Of a DNA stretch of 64,000 bases, positions 41,356 to 49,759 are shown in pieces. The stretch's first letter is position 1; every line of letters begins with the position of its first letter. A model generated the notes under the pieces. The model had not been told where the DNA came from and ran no database searches. It saw nothing but the letters and a program-made list of their open reading frames with translations. A program made the translations under genes and the position numbers. Source of the DNA: Solwaraspora sp. WMMD791 (GTDB lineage Bacteria > Actinomycetota > Actinomycetes > Mycobacteriales > Micromonosporaceae); NCBI RefSeq assembly GCF_029581195.1, contig NZ_CP120737.1:4627001-4691000 (forward strand), in the 5' to 3' direction.

Positions 41356-41799
41356 ATGCCGGAATCGACGGATCCGCGCTCGGTGGACGCCGCCCACTCC
41401 CGCCCTGCCGGGGTGGACGACGCCACGGTGGCCGCACTGGGCGAGCTGAGCAAGGCACTGGAGACGGTGCATCGCGCCCGGGGCCACCTGTACTCGATGC
41501 ACCAGCTGATCGGTGGTGCGGACGCGACCTTGGACCGGGTGGTGCAGCTGCTGCGGGGCGCCGGTCACCTGGGGATCGCCGAGCGGGTGCAGAACGAGCT
41601 GATCGGCCGCAACGTGCTGCCGGGCCGGTGGACGTTCCAGCTGGTCGAGGAGTTCGATGACGGCTACTACGCGGCGTTCCAGGAGATCGAGCGGGCGGCC
41701 CGCGACGAGTTGGCGGGCGGGCGCCGGCACATCCACGAGGCTGAGATGAAGCAGTCCCGGCGCACCGCCGGTCGACCAGGGCACGAGGCGACGCCGTAG
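41356..41799 (+). CDS. Conserved hypothetical protein
   Basis: This 147-residue, mostly helical protein has a central LGELSKALETVHRARGHLYS and HQLIGGADATLDRVVQLLRG, then VQNELIGRNVLPGRWTFQLV and EEFDDGYYAAFQEIERAARD. The pattern is familiar from actinomycete hypothetical proteins, but I know no function. It is divergent from the glycosyltransferase. No Shine-Dalgarno sequence precedes its ATG, which lies a few bases after TGATACTAAT, so it may also be leaderless. Confidence 0.8.
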   Translation: MPESTDPRSVDAAHSRPAGVDDATVAALGELSKALETVHRARGHLYSMHQLIGGADATLDRVVQLLRGAGHLGIAERVQNELIGRNVLPGRWTFQLVEEFDDGYYAAFQEIERAARDELAGGRRHIHEAEMKQSRRTAGRPGHEATP

Positions 41800-41822
41800 C
41801 TCGTGGCCGGGTCGGTCGTGGG

Positions 41823-42368
41823 TCAGAGTTCCGTACTGTGCAGCAGGCTCCGGATGCGTAGCTCGTCGACGACGGCCGGCGGGCAGTCGGCGACGATCAC
41901 CGCGCTGCTGGTGACGGTGGCCTGCCGTACGGCGACGAGCTGCGCCATCGCGCGGAGCTGAGCGCCGGTGCTCACCCAGTCGTCGACGAGCAGGACCCGG
42001 TCGGCGGGGCGCAGGTGGCGGTCGCGGATGCCGAGCCGCAGGGTCCGTCCCCGGTAGTCGGGTGCCGTCGTGGTCCAGGTGGTGGCGTCGGCGATGGCTC
42101 GTTGCTGGTCTTCCTTGTACGCCGGCACCACGCCGACGCCGAGCGCGTTCGCCACGAGTGGGGCGATGAGCAGCCCGGTCACCTGGGGTGCCATCACCAC
42201 CGTGGGGCCCTCGTCGGTGGCGAGCGCGGCCAGCGCGGGCCCGAGCGCAGCGAGGATCTGCGGGTCGCGCCACCAGCCGGAGATGTCGCTGACGAGGTGG
42301 CTGCTGGTCGGGCCGGGGTCGTGCCAGCGGAACGTGTCGATCAGCAGGCGTCGGATCCCGTCGGTCAC
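41823..42368 (-). CDS. Phosphoribosyltransferase-fold protein
   Basis: This 181-residue protein has the type I PRTase motif RVLLVDDWVSTGAQLRAMAQ (20 residues) and an upstream TVVMAPQVTGLLIAPLVANA loop as in adenine/xanthine phosphoribosyltransferases. It likely salvages a nucleobase using PRPP, or acts as a regulator. The substrate is unclear. It converges with the hypothetical gene at 41356 and has three 23-bp tandem repeats just upstream of its ATG. Confidence 0.82.
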   Translation of the reverse strand: MTDGIRRLLIDTFRWHDPGPTSSHLVSDISGWWRDPQILAALGPALAALATDEGPTVVMAPQVTGLLIAPLVANALGVGVVPAYKEDQQRAIADATTWTTTAPDYRGRTLRLGIRDRHLRPADRVLLVDDWVSTGAQLRAMAQLVAVRQATVTSSAVIVADCPPAVVDELRIRSLLHSTEL

Positions 42369-42379
42369 CGGCCGAGTAT

Positions 42380-42448
42380 GCCGCGACGTACACCCCGACG
42401 GTGCCGCGACTCATACCCCGACGGTGTCGCGACGTACGTCCCGGCGGA
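42380..42448. repeat. Three tandem 23-bp repeats upstream of the PRTase gene
   Basis: Units at 42380-42402, 42403-42425 and 42426-42448 share the form GYCGCGACGTAC-N3-CCCGACGGT with a few changes (unit 2 has TCAT for GTAC; unit 3 differs more). They begin 12 bases before the PRTase start. The periodicity of about two helical turns would suit a cooperative regulator. No gene is encoded here. Confidence 0.75.
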
Positions 42449-42495
42449 TGCCGTGACCGCTGTGGCCCGGTTGTCGGGCGTTGCCCATGCGCACC

Positions 42496-42526
42496 TTGAC
42501 AGGCCAAGCGCTGCTGCGACTACCCT
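42496..42526 (+). promoter_or_regulatory. Promoter of the RlpA-like gene
   Basis: TTGACA (42496-42501) and TACCCT (42521-42526) have a 19-base spacer, slightly long, but the hexamers are good. The start codon follows 40 bases later with an AGGAG site. Confidence 0.5.
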
Positions 42527-42565
42527 GCGCGACGGTTATGTTGTCCCCTCGCCCAGGAGCGCCCC

Positions 42566-43222
42566 ATGACGTCACGGCATCGCACTGCCCGTTCATCGCG
42601 GTTGCGGTTCGCGCCCTGGTTGGTGGTGGCGCTGGTGGTGGGCGGGGTGTCCGGGGGTACGGCGGCTGCGGTCCAGTGGACCGCTGGTTCGTCACGTACG
42701 GCTGAATGGATCGACGTCGCGCCGTCGGGCGTCGCGTCACCGTCGGCGGCGGTGTCGTCGCCATCGGATACCGCGACGTCGGCGCCGGCTGCCACCGGTA
42801 CGCCGACCCCGGCGCAGTCCCCGCGCGGTGACCGGGCGGCCCGTGGCGCCGACCGGGCGGCGACGACCCCGTCGCCGGAGCCGTCGCCGACGACGGCCGC
42901 ACCGCCGTCGGCGTCGACGACGGGGGACTCGGTGGTCTCCAGCGGCACCTGCGGCGCGTCGTACTACGCGAGTGGCCAGGTGACCGCCAACGGCGAGTCG
43001 TTCGACCCGTCGGGGATGACCGCCGCGCACCGCACCTGGGCCTTCGGTACGCGGGTCCGGGTGACCAATCCGCAGTCCGGTGCCGCCGTGGTGGTGCGGA
43101 TCAACGACCGGGGTCCGTTCGTCGACGGACGCTGCCTCGACCTGGCTCGTGGGGCTTTTGAGCGGATCGCCCCCCTTTCTGCCGGTCACCTCGACGTCCG
43201 GTACGAGGTCCTCGACGACTGA
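42566..43222 (+). CDS. RlpA-like double-psi beta-barrel exported protein
   Basis: This 218-residue protein has an N-terminal membrane or signal segment (FAPWLVVALVVGGVSGGTAA, residues 15-34), a Pro/Ala/Thr-rich linker (to about 125) and a C-terminal RlpA barrel: CGASYYASGQVTANGESFDP, TAAHRTWAFGTRVRVTNPQS, VVVRINDRGPFVDGRCLDLA and AGHLDVRYEVL. RlpA in other bacteria is a septal lytic transglycosylase that acts on naked glycan. The linker would let the domain reach the wall. Confidence 0.88.
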   Translation: MTSRHRTARSSRLRFAPWLVVALVVGGVSGGTAAAVQWTAGSSRTAEWIDVAPSGVASPSAAVSSPSDTATSAPAATGTPTPAQSPRGDRAARGADRAATTPSPEPSPTTAAPPSASTTGDSVVSSGTCGASYYASGQVTANGESFDPSGMTAAHRTWAFGTRVRVTNPQSGAAVVVRINDRGPFVDGRCLDLARGAFERIAPLSAGHLDVRYEVLDD

Positions 43223-43423
43223 CCGCGAAGACTGAGTCACCAATCAGTGCTCAAGTGCAGGTCAGCGGCGGGTTGTGCCAATCCGAGTTATACCCGCAGG
43301 TTGAGCAACCAGACACGTCCCGCCCGCTCGGACCAGAAAACCAGATTGCGTCGTATACCCCAGGTGGCCAGAACCGGGTCAGACAAGGGGTCAACAGCAT
43401 TGGGCCGTCGCAGCCGATGAGTC

Positions 43424-44554
43424 ATGCTGTTTCGCGTACCCATGCGCATCACACCGATGGGCGGCCGCCGCCCACTGAGCTCCGGATCCCGCGTCGGCCT
43501 CGGCGCGGCCCTCGTGCTGCTCGCGCTCGTGTCGGTCGTGGAGATCGCCGACGGCTCCGGAGCGAACTACGTGGGGCTGGTCGCGGCGGCACCGTTCCTG
43601 GCCGCCGCCTTCGCCACCTGGCGGGTCGTGCTCTCCATCGGAGTGCTGGCCACCCTGATGGGTGGCATCTTCGCGTTGACCGGGCAGATGGTCTCTCTCG
43701 CCACGGCGGTGAACGTGGTCGGCATCGCGCTTGCCACCGGACTCGCCGCCGCGGTGGCGGTGATCAGGGAACGCCAGGCGCGGCAGATCGCCGAGCTGTC
43801 CCGGCTTGCGTCGGTGGCTCAACAGGCCGTGCTGCGACCGCTCGGGCCGCAGGTCGGCACGCTCGCCGTCGCCGGACGCTACATCTCCGCCACGGCCGCC
43901 GCGGACATCGGCGGTGACCTGTACGAGGCGCTGGACACCCCGTACGGCGTACGGATGATCATCGGCGACGTGCGCGGCAAGGGCCTGGACGCGGTCCGGC
44001 TGGCGAGCATCGTGCTCGGGTCCTACCGGCACGTCGCCTACGAGCGGGCGGATCTGCGCGCCATGGTCGCGGACCTGGACCGGGCGGTCGCCCGCAGCGT
44101 CGGGGACGAGGACTTCGTCACCGCGGCCCTGGTCGAGGAGCGCGGCGGCACGCTCACCATCGTCAACTGCGGCCATCCGGCGCCCTTGCTGCTGCGCCGG
44201 GGCGAGGTGATCCCGCTCGAACCGCCGGCACCGGCACCGCCGTTGGGGTTCATGCCGGTGGTACGGCCCCGGGTGGAGCGGCTCGAACCGGGTGACCGGC
44301 TGCTGCTGTTCACCGACGGCCTGGGCGAGGCGCGTCGCGACGGCGCGTTCTTTCCCACTGCCGACCGGGCCTGGCAACTGCTGGGTCACGGTACGGTCGG
44401 CGACGGTCTGGCCTCGTTGGAGACCGCGCTGATCGAGTGGGTGTACGGGCGGCTCGACGACGATATCGCCCTGGTGCTGATGGAGTATTCCGGCTCGGGC
44501 GCGGTGCCGGCGTCGTCGGTGCCCAGCTGGGAAGTCGGCGTCGCCGACGGTTGA
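43424..44554 (+). CDS. Membrane PP2C/SpoIIE-type phosphatase
   Basis: This 376-residue protein has four membrane spans in residues 20-120 and a cytoplasmic SpoIIE/RsbU-type PP2C domain: AAADIGGDLYEAL, VRMIIGDVRGKGLDAVRLAS (20 residues), DFVTAALVEE, NCGHPAPLLLRRG, and LLLFTDGLGEARRDG. Such enzymes dephosphorylate anti-anti-sigma factors and so control stress sigma factors. No partner gene lies next to it. The first ATG is used; another in-frame ATG six codons on is possible. Confidence 0.88.
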   Translation: MLFRVPMRITPMGGRRPLSSGSRVGLGAALVLLALVSVVEIADGSGANYVGLVAAAPFLAAAFATWRVVLSIGVLATLMGGIFALTGQMVSLATAVNVVGIALATGLAAAVAVIRERQARQIAELSRLASVAQQAVLRPLGPQVGTLAVAGRYISATAAADIGGDLYEALDTPYGVRMIIGDVRGKGLDAVRLASIVLGSYRHVAYERADLRAMVADLDRAVARSVGDEDFVTAALVEERGGTLTIVNCGHPAPLLLRRGEVIPLEPPAPAPPLGFMPVVRPRVERLEPGDRLLLFTDGLGEARRDGAFFPTADRAWQLLGHGTVGDGLASLETALIEWVYGRLDDDIALVLMEYSGSGAVPASSVPSWEVGVADG

Positions 44555-44607
44555 CCGGCAGTCGGAGCGCTGGTCAGGCCGGGCACAGGTCGCTGGCGGC
44601 GCCCCGG

Positions 44608-44730
44608 TCAGGCCAGGTGCAGCTGGCCGGTCAGGAAGCTGGTGCCGGCCACGACGGCGCGGTGCCGGCCGACGTAGCGCCGGGCGGTGACCGGCTCGAT
44701 CAACACATCGAACAGTCGGATGAGGGACAT
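44608..44730 (-). CDS. Small protein (40 residues), not recognised
   Basis: The frame starts at ATG 44730, eight bases after a strong AGGAGG, and encodes MSLIRLFDVLIEPVTARRYV followed by GRHRAVVAGTSFLTGQLHLA. The N-terminal half is amphipathic. It lies convergent to the SpoIIE-type gene and divergent from fadE5. The good ribosome-binding site is the main support. No family is recognised. Confidence 0.5.
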   Translation of the reverse strand: MSLIRLFDVLIEPVTARRYVGRHRAVVAGTSFLTGQLHLA

Positions 44731-44911
44731 GTCGACCTCCTGGTGCTATCCAGCTTTACTTCTTTTTTGTCCAATAAGCCTATTACCGGGCAGAACGAGT
44801 GCCTTCAGGGTTGGTGACGGGGTCGTCAAGGGTTTGCCGAGAGTGATTGTGTGTCTTCGGTCACCGTAAAGGGTTGCTTGTCGGTGGCTACCTGCAAGTA
44901 ATACAGTGGTG

Positions 44912-44927
44912 GTTACTGACCAGTAAC
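44912..44927. promoter_or_regulatory. Inverted repeat upstream of fadE5
   Basis: GTTACTGACCAGTAAC has 7-bp arms around AC and starts 45 bases before the fadE5 ATG, the size of a TetR-type operator. Related TTAC-N6-GTAR sites occur before trhA (48988-49016). Regulation of fatty-acid genes by TetR-type repressors makes this likely, but the protein is not in the window. Confidence 0.6.
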
Positions 44928-44956
44928 AGCGTCCGGGAAGCGGGGGCCACCACGCG

Positions 44957-46813
44957 ATGACCCACTACAAGAGCAACCTTCGGGACCTTGAGTTCAACCT
45001 CTTCGAGGTGTTCGGCGCCGACCGCACCTTCGGTCAGGCACCGTACGCGGACCTGGACGTCGACACAGCCCGGAGCATCCTCGCCGAGGTCGAGCGGCTA
45101 GCCCGCGAGGAGCTCGCACCGAGCTTCGTCCCGGGCGACCGCAACCCGCCGGTCTTCGACCCGGTGACACACACGGTCACCATGCCCGAGGAGTTCCGCC
45201 GGTCCTTCGCGGCGTTCATGTCCGCCGAGTTCTGGCGGCTGGACCTGCCAGAGGAGCTCGGCGGCACCAACGCCCCCCGGGCGCTGTGGTGGTCCCTCGC
45301 CGACCTGGTGCTGGGCTCCAACGCGCCGGTCTGGATGTACGCCTCCGGCCCCTCCTTCGCGCACACCCTCTACGTCGAGGGCACCCCGGAGCAGAAGGAA
45401 TGGGCCAAGCTCTTCGTCGAGCGGCAGTGGGCGTCGACGATGGTGCTGACCGAGCCGGACGCCGGCTCCGACGTGGGTGCCGGGCGGACCCGGGCGATCC
45501 CGCAGCCGGACGGCTCGTACCACATCGAGGGCGTCAAGCGCTTCATCACCAGCGGCGAGCACGACCTCAGCGAGAACATCATCCACTACGTGCTGGCCCG
45601 TCCGGTCGGCGTCGAGGGCGCCGGCGGCCCGGGCACCAAGGGCCTGTCGCTGTTCGTCGTGCCCAAGTACCACTTCGACGGGGCCACCGGTGAGCTGGGC
45701 GAGCGCAACGGCGTCTTCGCCACCAACGTCGAGCACAAGATGGGCCTGAAGGTCTCCACGACCTGCGAGCTCACCTTCGGCGAGCACGGTGTGCCGGCGA
45801 AGGGCTGGCTGCTCGGCGACGTACACGACGGCATCCGGCAGATGTTCCTCATCATCGAGTACGCCCGGATGCTGGTCGGCGCGAAGGCCATCGCCACCCT
45901 CTCCACCGGCTACCTCAACGCCCTGGAGTACGCGAAGAACCGGGTGCAGGGCGCCGACCTGCTGCAGATGACCGACAAGGCGGCTCCCCGGGTGACGATC
46001 ACCCACCACCCCGACGTGCGCCGCTCGCTCATGCTGCAGAAGGCGTACGCCGAGGGCCTGCGCGCCCTGGTCTGCTACACCGCCAGCTGGCAGGACAAGA
46101 TCAATATCGCGCGGGCGGCCGGCGACGAGGAGGCCGTGAAGATCGCCAAACGGGTCAACGACCTGCTGCTGCCCCTGGTCAAGGGGTGCGGTTCGGAGCG
46201 GGCCTACGAGCTGCTCGGCCACGAGTCGCTGCAGACCTTCGGTGGTTCCGGCTTCCTGCAGGACTACCCGCTGGAGCAGTACGTCCGCGACTCGAAGATC
46301 GACACCCTGTACGAGGGCACCACGGCGATCCAGAGCCTCGACCTGTTCTTCCGCAAGATCGTGCGGGACAACGGGCAGTCCCTGATGACCGTCGCCGGCG
46401 AGATCCAGGCCTTCATCGCGGCCGAAGGCGGCAACGGCCAGCTCAAGGAGGAGCGCGCCGCACTCGGCCGGGCCCTCGGTGAGGTGCAGAACATCCTCGG
46501 CGTGATGACCGGTTGGCTCGGCGAGGTGCAGAGCGGTGAGCAGCGTTCGCTGTACAAGGTCGGGCTGAGCAGCCGTCGACTGCTGCTGGCGCTCGGCGAC
46601 GTCGTCGTCGCCTGGCTGCTGCAGCGGCAGGCCGAGGTCGCCCTGACCGCGCTCGCCGGTGAGGTCTCGGCCGCCGACCGCAGCTTCTACCAGGGCAAGG
46701 TGGCGGCCGCCCGGTTCTTCGCCAGCGAGGTGCTGCCCCGGATCGGTGCCGATCGTCGGATCATCGCCGGGACCGCCCTGGATCTGATGGATCTGCCCGA
46801 AGAGGCGTTCTGA
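44957..46813 (+). CDS. fadE5: FadE5-like acyl-CoA dehydrogenase
   Basis: This 618-residue enzyme oxidises fatty acyl-CoA in beta-oxidation, with FAD. It closely follows mycobacterial FadE5: [20 protein letters not shown] at the start, [20 protein letters not shown] (flavin loop), [32 protein letters not shown] and [20 protein letters not shown] with the catalytic Glu nearby (YEGTTAIQ). A C-terminal helical domain specific to this larger subgroup ends with MDLPEEAF. The ATG follows GGGGGCC at a weak site. The operator at 44912 probably controls it. Confidence 0.93.
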   Translation: MTHYKSNLRDLEFNLFEVFGADRTFGQAPYADLDVDTARSILAEVERLAREELAPSFVPGDRNPPVFDPVTHTVTMPEEFRRSFAAFMSAEFWRLDLPEELGGTNAPRALWWSLADLVLGSNAPVWMYASGPSFAHTLYVEGTPEQKEWAKLFVERQWASTMVLTEPDAGSDVGAGRTRAIPQPDGSYHIEGVKRFITSGEHDLSENIIHYVLARPVGVEGAGGPGTKGLSLFVVPKYHFDGATGELGERNGVFATNVEHKMGLKVSTTCELTFGEHGVPAKGWLLGDVHDGIRQMFLIIEYARMLVGAKAIATLSTGYLNALEYAKNRVQGADLLQMTDKAAPRVTITHHPDVRRSLMLQKAYAEGLRALVCYTASWQDKINIARAAGDEEAVKIAKRVNDLLLPLVKGCGSERAYELLGHESLQTFGGSGFLQDYPLEQYVRDSKIDTLYEGTTAIQSLDLFFRKIVRDNGQSLMTVAGEIQAFIAAEGGNGQLKEERAALGRALGEVQNILGVMTGWLGEVQSGEQRSLYKVGLSSRRLLLALGDVVVAWLLQRQAEVALTALAGEVSAADRSFYQGKVAAARFFASEVLPRIGADRRIIAGTALDLMDLPEEAF

Positions 46814-46981
46814 CCGGCTGAGGTAGCCAACGCGCACCCACACCCACCTTCAGCCGCCACGGGCGGTCGGCGGGAGCCCCCTGCTCGCCGACCGTCCGGC
46901 GCCGCCGTTTCAGCCCCTGCCCGCCGGGTAGATCAGCAGGCGACCGCACAACTTGTAGCGACCGCACAAGGAGTGCAGCAC

Positions 46982-47242
46982 ATGGGCATCGGCAGTGGAA
47001 TCTTCCTCATCGCGGTAGGCGCCATCCTCGCGTACGCCGTCCGGGCGGACGTGTGGTGGCTCGACGTACAGGCCGTGGGCTGGGTGCTGATCCTCGCGGG
47101 TCTGGCGATCCTGCTCACCGTGCTCTGGTTCTGGAACGACCGGCGCCGCCGGGCACGGACGGTGATCGTCGAGGAGAACAAGCTCTCCCATCCGGCGCAG
47201 ATGGTGCCGCCGCCAGCGGAACCCCCACAGCCACCCAACTGA
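46982..47242 (+). CDS. Small two-span membrane protein (DUF6458-like)
   Basis: This 86-residue protein begins MGIGSGIFLIAVGAILAYAV and has a second span near VGWVLILAGLAILLTVLWFW, then a basic, Pro-rich tail. The start at 46982 has AAGGAG ten bases upstream. It is a paralogue of the gene at 47915 (same first residues and span pattern). The function is unknown. Confidence 0.85.
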   Translation: MGIGSGIFLIAVGAILAYAVRADVWWLDVQAVGWVLILAGLAILLTVLWFWNDRRRRARTVIVEENKLSHPAQMVPPPAEPPQPPN

Positions 47243-47297
47243 CCCGTACCGTGCGTATCCCGGGCGGCCTCGGCCGCCCGGGATACGCATGTCGGCG

Positions 47298-47798
47298 TCA
47301 GCCGACCGCAGCCGCCCGAGCGGTGTACGTCGTGAGCAGCGCCGCCGCCTCCGGCCGGCACTGCGACCAGTCGCCGGTGAACTCGTGTACCGCCAGACCG
47401 CAGGTGCGCAGCCCGGTGTCGTCGATGCCCTGCGGGTCGAGCAGCGCGGAGAAGTCCGAGATCGTGGGATTGTGACCGACGATCAGCACCCGTTCGTGCC
47501 GGGCGTCGAGTTGGCGTACCACGGCGAGCAGGTCACCCGGGCTTCCGGCGTACAGCGACGGTTCGTGACGCACCGACGGCGCCGGACCCGCCGACGACGC
47601 CTCCTGCCAGGTCTGCCGGGTCCGCCGTGCGGGCGAGCAGATCACCACCTGCGGCCAGTGGTCGTGCTCGGCCAGCCAGCGGCCGGCGTGCGCGGCGTCC
47701 GAATGCCCGCGTGGGGTGAGCCCACGCTCTGAGTCGTTCATCTGCTCGGGCTGCTCGGCCTTGGCATGGCGCAGCAACACGATCGTGCGTCGTGTCAT
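47298..47798 (-). CDS. sixA: SixA-type phosphohistidine phosphatase
   Basis: This 166-residue histidine phosphatase has the RHG signature LLRHAKAEQPEQ at the start, SPARRTRQT, and VGHNPTISDFSALL with the second catalytic His. SixA removes phosphate from phosphohistidine of phosphorelay or phosphotransferase proteins. The gene stands alone on the minus strand between the two DUF6458-like genes. Confidence 0.88.
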   Translation of the reverse strand: MTRRTIVLLRHAKAEQPEQMNDSERGLTPRGHSDAAHAGRWLAEHDHWPQVVICSPARRTRQTWQEASSAGPAPSVRHEPSLYAGSPGDLLAVVRQLDARHERVLIVGHNPTISDFSALLDPQGIDDTGLRTCGLAVHEFTGDWSQCRPEAAALLTTYTARAAAVG

Positions 47799-47914
47799 GG
47801 CCCCAGCATGCCTGATTGAGCCGAGAACCGCCTGGGTACATCCGAGCCCGCCGCTACCTCACGAGCGGTATCGGGCCGGTACGACGGTGCCGGCAGTAGC
47901 CAAGGAGGTACGAA

Positions 47915-48196
47915 GTGGGCATCGGCGGAAGCATCTTCCTTGTCGCCCTGGGCGCCATCCTGGCCTTCGCGGTCGAGGCTGAACTGGGCTTTCTCAACCT
48001 GAACACGGTCGGCTGGGTGCTGATGGCAGCGGGTGTGTTCGGGCTGATCCTGACCATGTGGTTCTGGCAGAGCCGCCGCCGTGCCGTGGTGACCCGCTCC
48101 GCCGCCGAGGAACCGGCGGCTGTCGCCCCGACCACGTCCGACCACGTCGTCGAGGAGCAGTACCGCGAGGTCCGTCGCCCGGGGCGCCCGGTCTGA
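47915..48196 (+). CDS. Small two-span membrane protein (DUF6458-like), second copy
   Basis: This 93-residue protein begins MGIGGSIFLVALGAILAFAV and has a second span VGWVLMAAGVFGLILTMWFW, then a polar tail. The GTG at 47915 follows AAGGAGG at seven bases. It is a paralogue of the 46982 gene, with sixA between them on the other strand. Confidence 0.88.
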   Translation: MGIGGSIFLVALGAILAFAVEAELGFLNLNTVGWVLMAAGVFGLILTMWFWQSRRRAVVTRSAAEEPAAVAPTTSDHVVEEQYREVRRPGRPV

Positions 48197-48271
48197 CCCG
48201 TGCGGTCCGACCCGTGCGGCGCACCCCGCCGCCGCACGCGCACCCCGCGCCGCCGCACACGGACCACTGCA

Positions 48272-48315
48272 GCGCTGTTCGCCTGACCGCCGGCCGGCGG
48301 TCAGGCGAACAGCGC
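48272..48315. terminator. 44-bp perfect palindrome at the end of trhA
   Basis: Two 22-base arms are exact complements with no unpaired loop (centre CCGG/CCGG at 48293-48294). The right arm overlaps the last five codons and stop of trhA. It probably forms a hairpin that ends transcription of trhA and of the opposite DUF6458-like gene (stop 48196). Confidence 0.75.
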
Positions 48316-48978
48316 GAAGTAGATCGCGATGTGGTGGCAGAGCGCGGCGACCAGGGTGCAGGCATGGAAGAACTCGTGGTGGCCGAAGACCGTCGGCCAG
48401 GGGTTCGGCCGGCGCAGGGCGTAGAAGATCGCTCCGATGCTGTAGACCGCGCCCCCGACGACCAGCAGCACCAGGGCGGTGACGCCGCCGTAGCGCAGAA
48501 TGTCGGGCAGCACGGCGACGGCCACCCAGCCGAGCGCGATGTAGAGCGGAGCGCCGGCCCAGCGCGGCAGGTGGGGCCAGATCAGCTTCATCGCGACCCC
48601 GCCCAGGGCACCGGCCCAGACGACGGTCAGCAGCGTCGCCGCGCTGCGCCCCGGCAGGAGCAGCAGGCAGAACGGGGTGTACGTACCGGCGATGAAGATG
48701 AAGATCATCGAGTGGTCCAGCCGGCGCATCACCTGGTAGGCGCGCTCCGACCAGACCCGCCGATGGTAGAGCGCGCTGGTGCCGAACAGACCGCAGACCG
48801 TGAGGCTGTAGACGACGCAGCTGATCAGCGGAGTCCAGCCCGGCCGGGTCGCGGCCAGCGCACAGAGCACGATGCCGCTGACCAGGGCCACGAAGAAGGC
48901 GTACGTGTGCAGCCAGCCGCGCATCCGGGGTTTGCCGATGTCGACCGGCTTGAGGCGAAGGGGTGCTTCGGTGGTCAC
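48301..48978 (-). CDS. trhA: TrhA/hemolysin III-family membrane protein
   Basis: This 225-residue protein has seven membrane spans and the PAQR/HlyIII residues: LFGTSALYHRR, RLDHSMIFIFIAGTYTPFCL (20 residues), and the end GHHEFFHACTLVAALCHHIA that holds two zinc-site His pairs. TrhA acts in membrane energetics and fluidity. The start is at ATG 48978. Upstream sit two TTAC-N6-GTAR sites like the one before fadE5, so lipid-related control is plausible. Confidence 0.92.
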   Translation of the reverse strand: MTTEAPLRLKPVDIGKPRMRGWLHTYAFFVALVSGIVLCALAATRPGWTPLISCVVYSLTVCGLFGTSALYHRRVWSERAYQVMRRLDHSMIFIFIAGTYTPFCLLLLPGRSAATLLTVVWAGALGGVAMKLIWPHLPRWAGAPLYIALGWVAVAVLPDILRYGGVTALVLLVVGGAVYSIGAIFYALRRPNPWPTVFGHHEFFHACTLVAALCHHIAIYFALFA

Positions 48979-48987
48979 CCACTAAGG

Positions 48988-49016
48988 TTACGGCAGCGTA
49001 GGTTACTGACTGGTAG
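48988..49016. promoter_or_regulatory. Two TTAC-N6-GTAG sites before trhA
   Basis: TTACGGCAGCGTAG (48988-49001) and TTACTGACTGGTAG (49003-49016) lie 15 bases apart, 10 bases upstream of the trhA start. They share the TTAC-N6-GTAR form of the fadE5 site at 44913-44926, and the second shares its central TGAC. They may serve the same regulator. Confidence 0.5.
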
Positions 49017-49063
49017 TGAGTCGCCTCACGTCCAGCTGACAGCAGCGGGGCCAAGATGGTCCC

Positions 49064-49759
49064 ATGCGGATCCATCGCGTCGGCCGGCGCGCACTGCTGC
49101 TCGAATGGGAAGCGCCGGACCCGGCCACCATCGATGCCTGGCGGGCCGGCCTCGATCACCGCCGTGACCAGGGCGAACTCGCCGTCGACGACATCGTCCC
49201 CGCCGCCCGTACCATCCTGCTCGACGGCCTGGCCGACCCGGCCGCCACCGCCGCCGCATTGGCCGGCTGGCGGCCGCCACCCCAGCGCAGCAGCGCCGAC
49301 GCCCGGCCGGTCACCGTCACCGTCCGGTACGACGGACCCGACCTGCCCGACGTCGCCCGCCACTGGCGGGTACCCGTCGACGAGGTCGTCGACCGGCTCG
49401 CCGGCACCGAGTTCACCGTCGCGTTCTGCGGCTTCGCGCCCGGCTTCGGCTACCTCACCGGACTGCCCGACGAATGGTCCGTACCGCGTCGGCCGACGCC
49501 GCGCGCCACCGTCGCGGCCGGCTCGGTCGCGCTCGCCGGGCCGTACGCCGGCATCTACCCGTCCGCCTCCCCCGGCGGCTGGCAACTCGTCGGCCACACC
49601 GACCTGGTGCTGTTCGACCTCGATCGCGACCCGCCTGCCACGCTCACCCCCGGCACCCGGGTCCGGCTGACCCCCGCCGATGCGTCACCGGAGGTGCCAC
49701 CAGACGCGACGGCAGACGTACCGCCAGACGTGCCACCAGTCGATCGGCGCGACCGGTGA
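49064..49759 (+). CDS. pxpB: PxpB: 5-oxoprolinase subunit B
   Basis: This 231-residue protein (older name KipI) forms the ATP-dependent 5-oxoprolinase with PxpA and PxpC and returns 5-oxoproline to glutamate. It has the family core FTVAFCGFAPGFGYLTGLPD (20 residues), then RATVAAGSVALAGPYAGIYP and SPGGWQLVGHT. The C-terminal Pro/Asp-rich extra tail is unusual. Its stop overlaps the pxpC start (GTGA). Confidence 0.93.
   Translation: MRIHRVGRRALLLEWEAPDPATIDAWRAGLDHRRDQGELAVDDIVPAARTILLDGLADPAATAAALAGWRPPPQRSSADARPVTVTVRYDGPDLPDVARHWRVPVDEVVDRLAGTEFTVAFCGFAPGFGYLTGLPDEWSVPRRPTPRATVAAGSVALAGPYAGIYPSASPGGWQLVGHTDLVLFDLDRDPPATLTPGTRVRLTPADASPEVPPDATADVPPDVPPVDRRDR

Noticed and set aside
41215-42507. 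430-residue minus-strand open frame
   Set aside because: It spans the PRTase gene and the opposite hypothetical gene in the wrong frame, with no motif.
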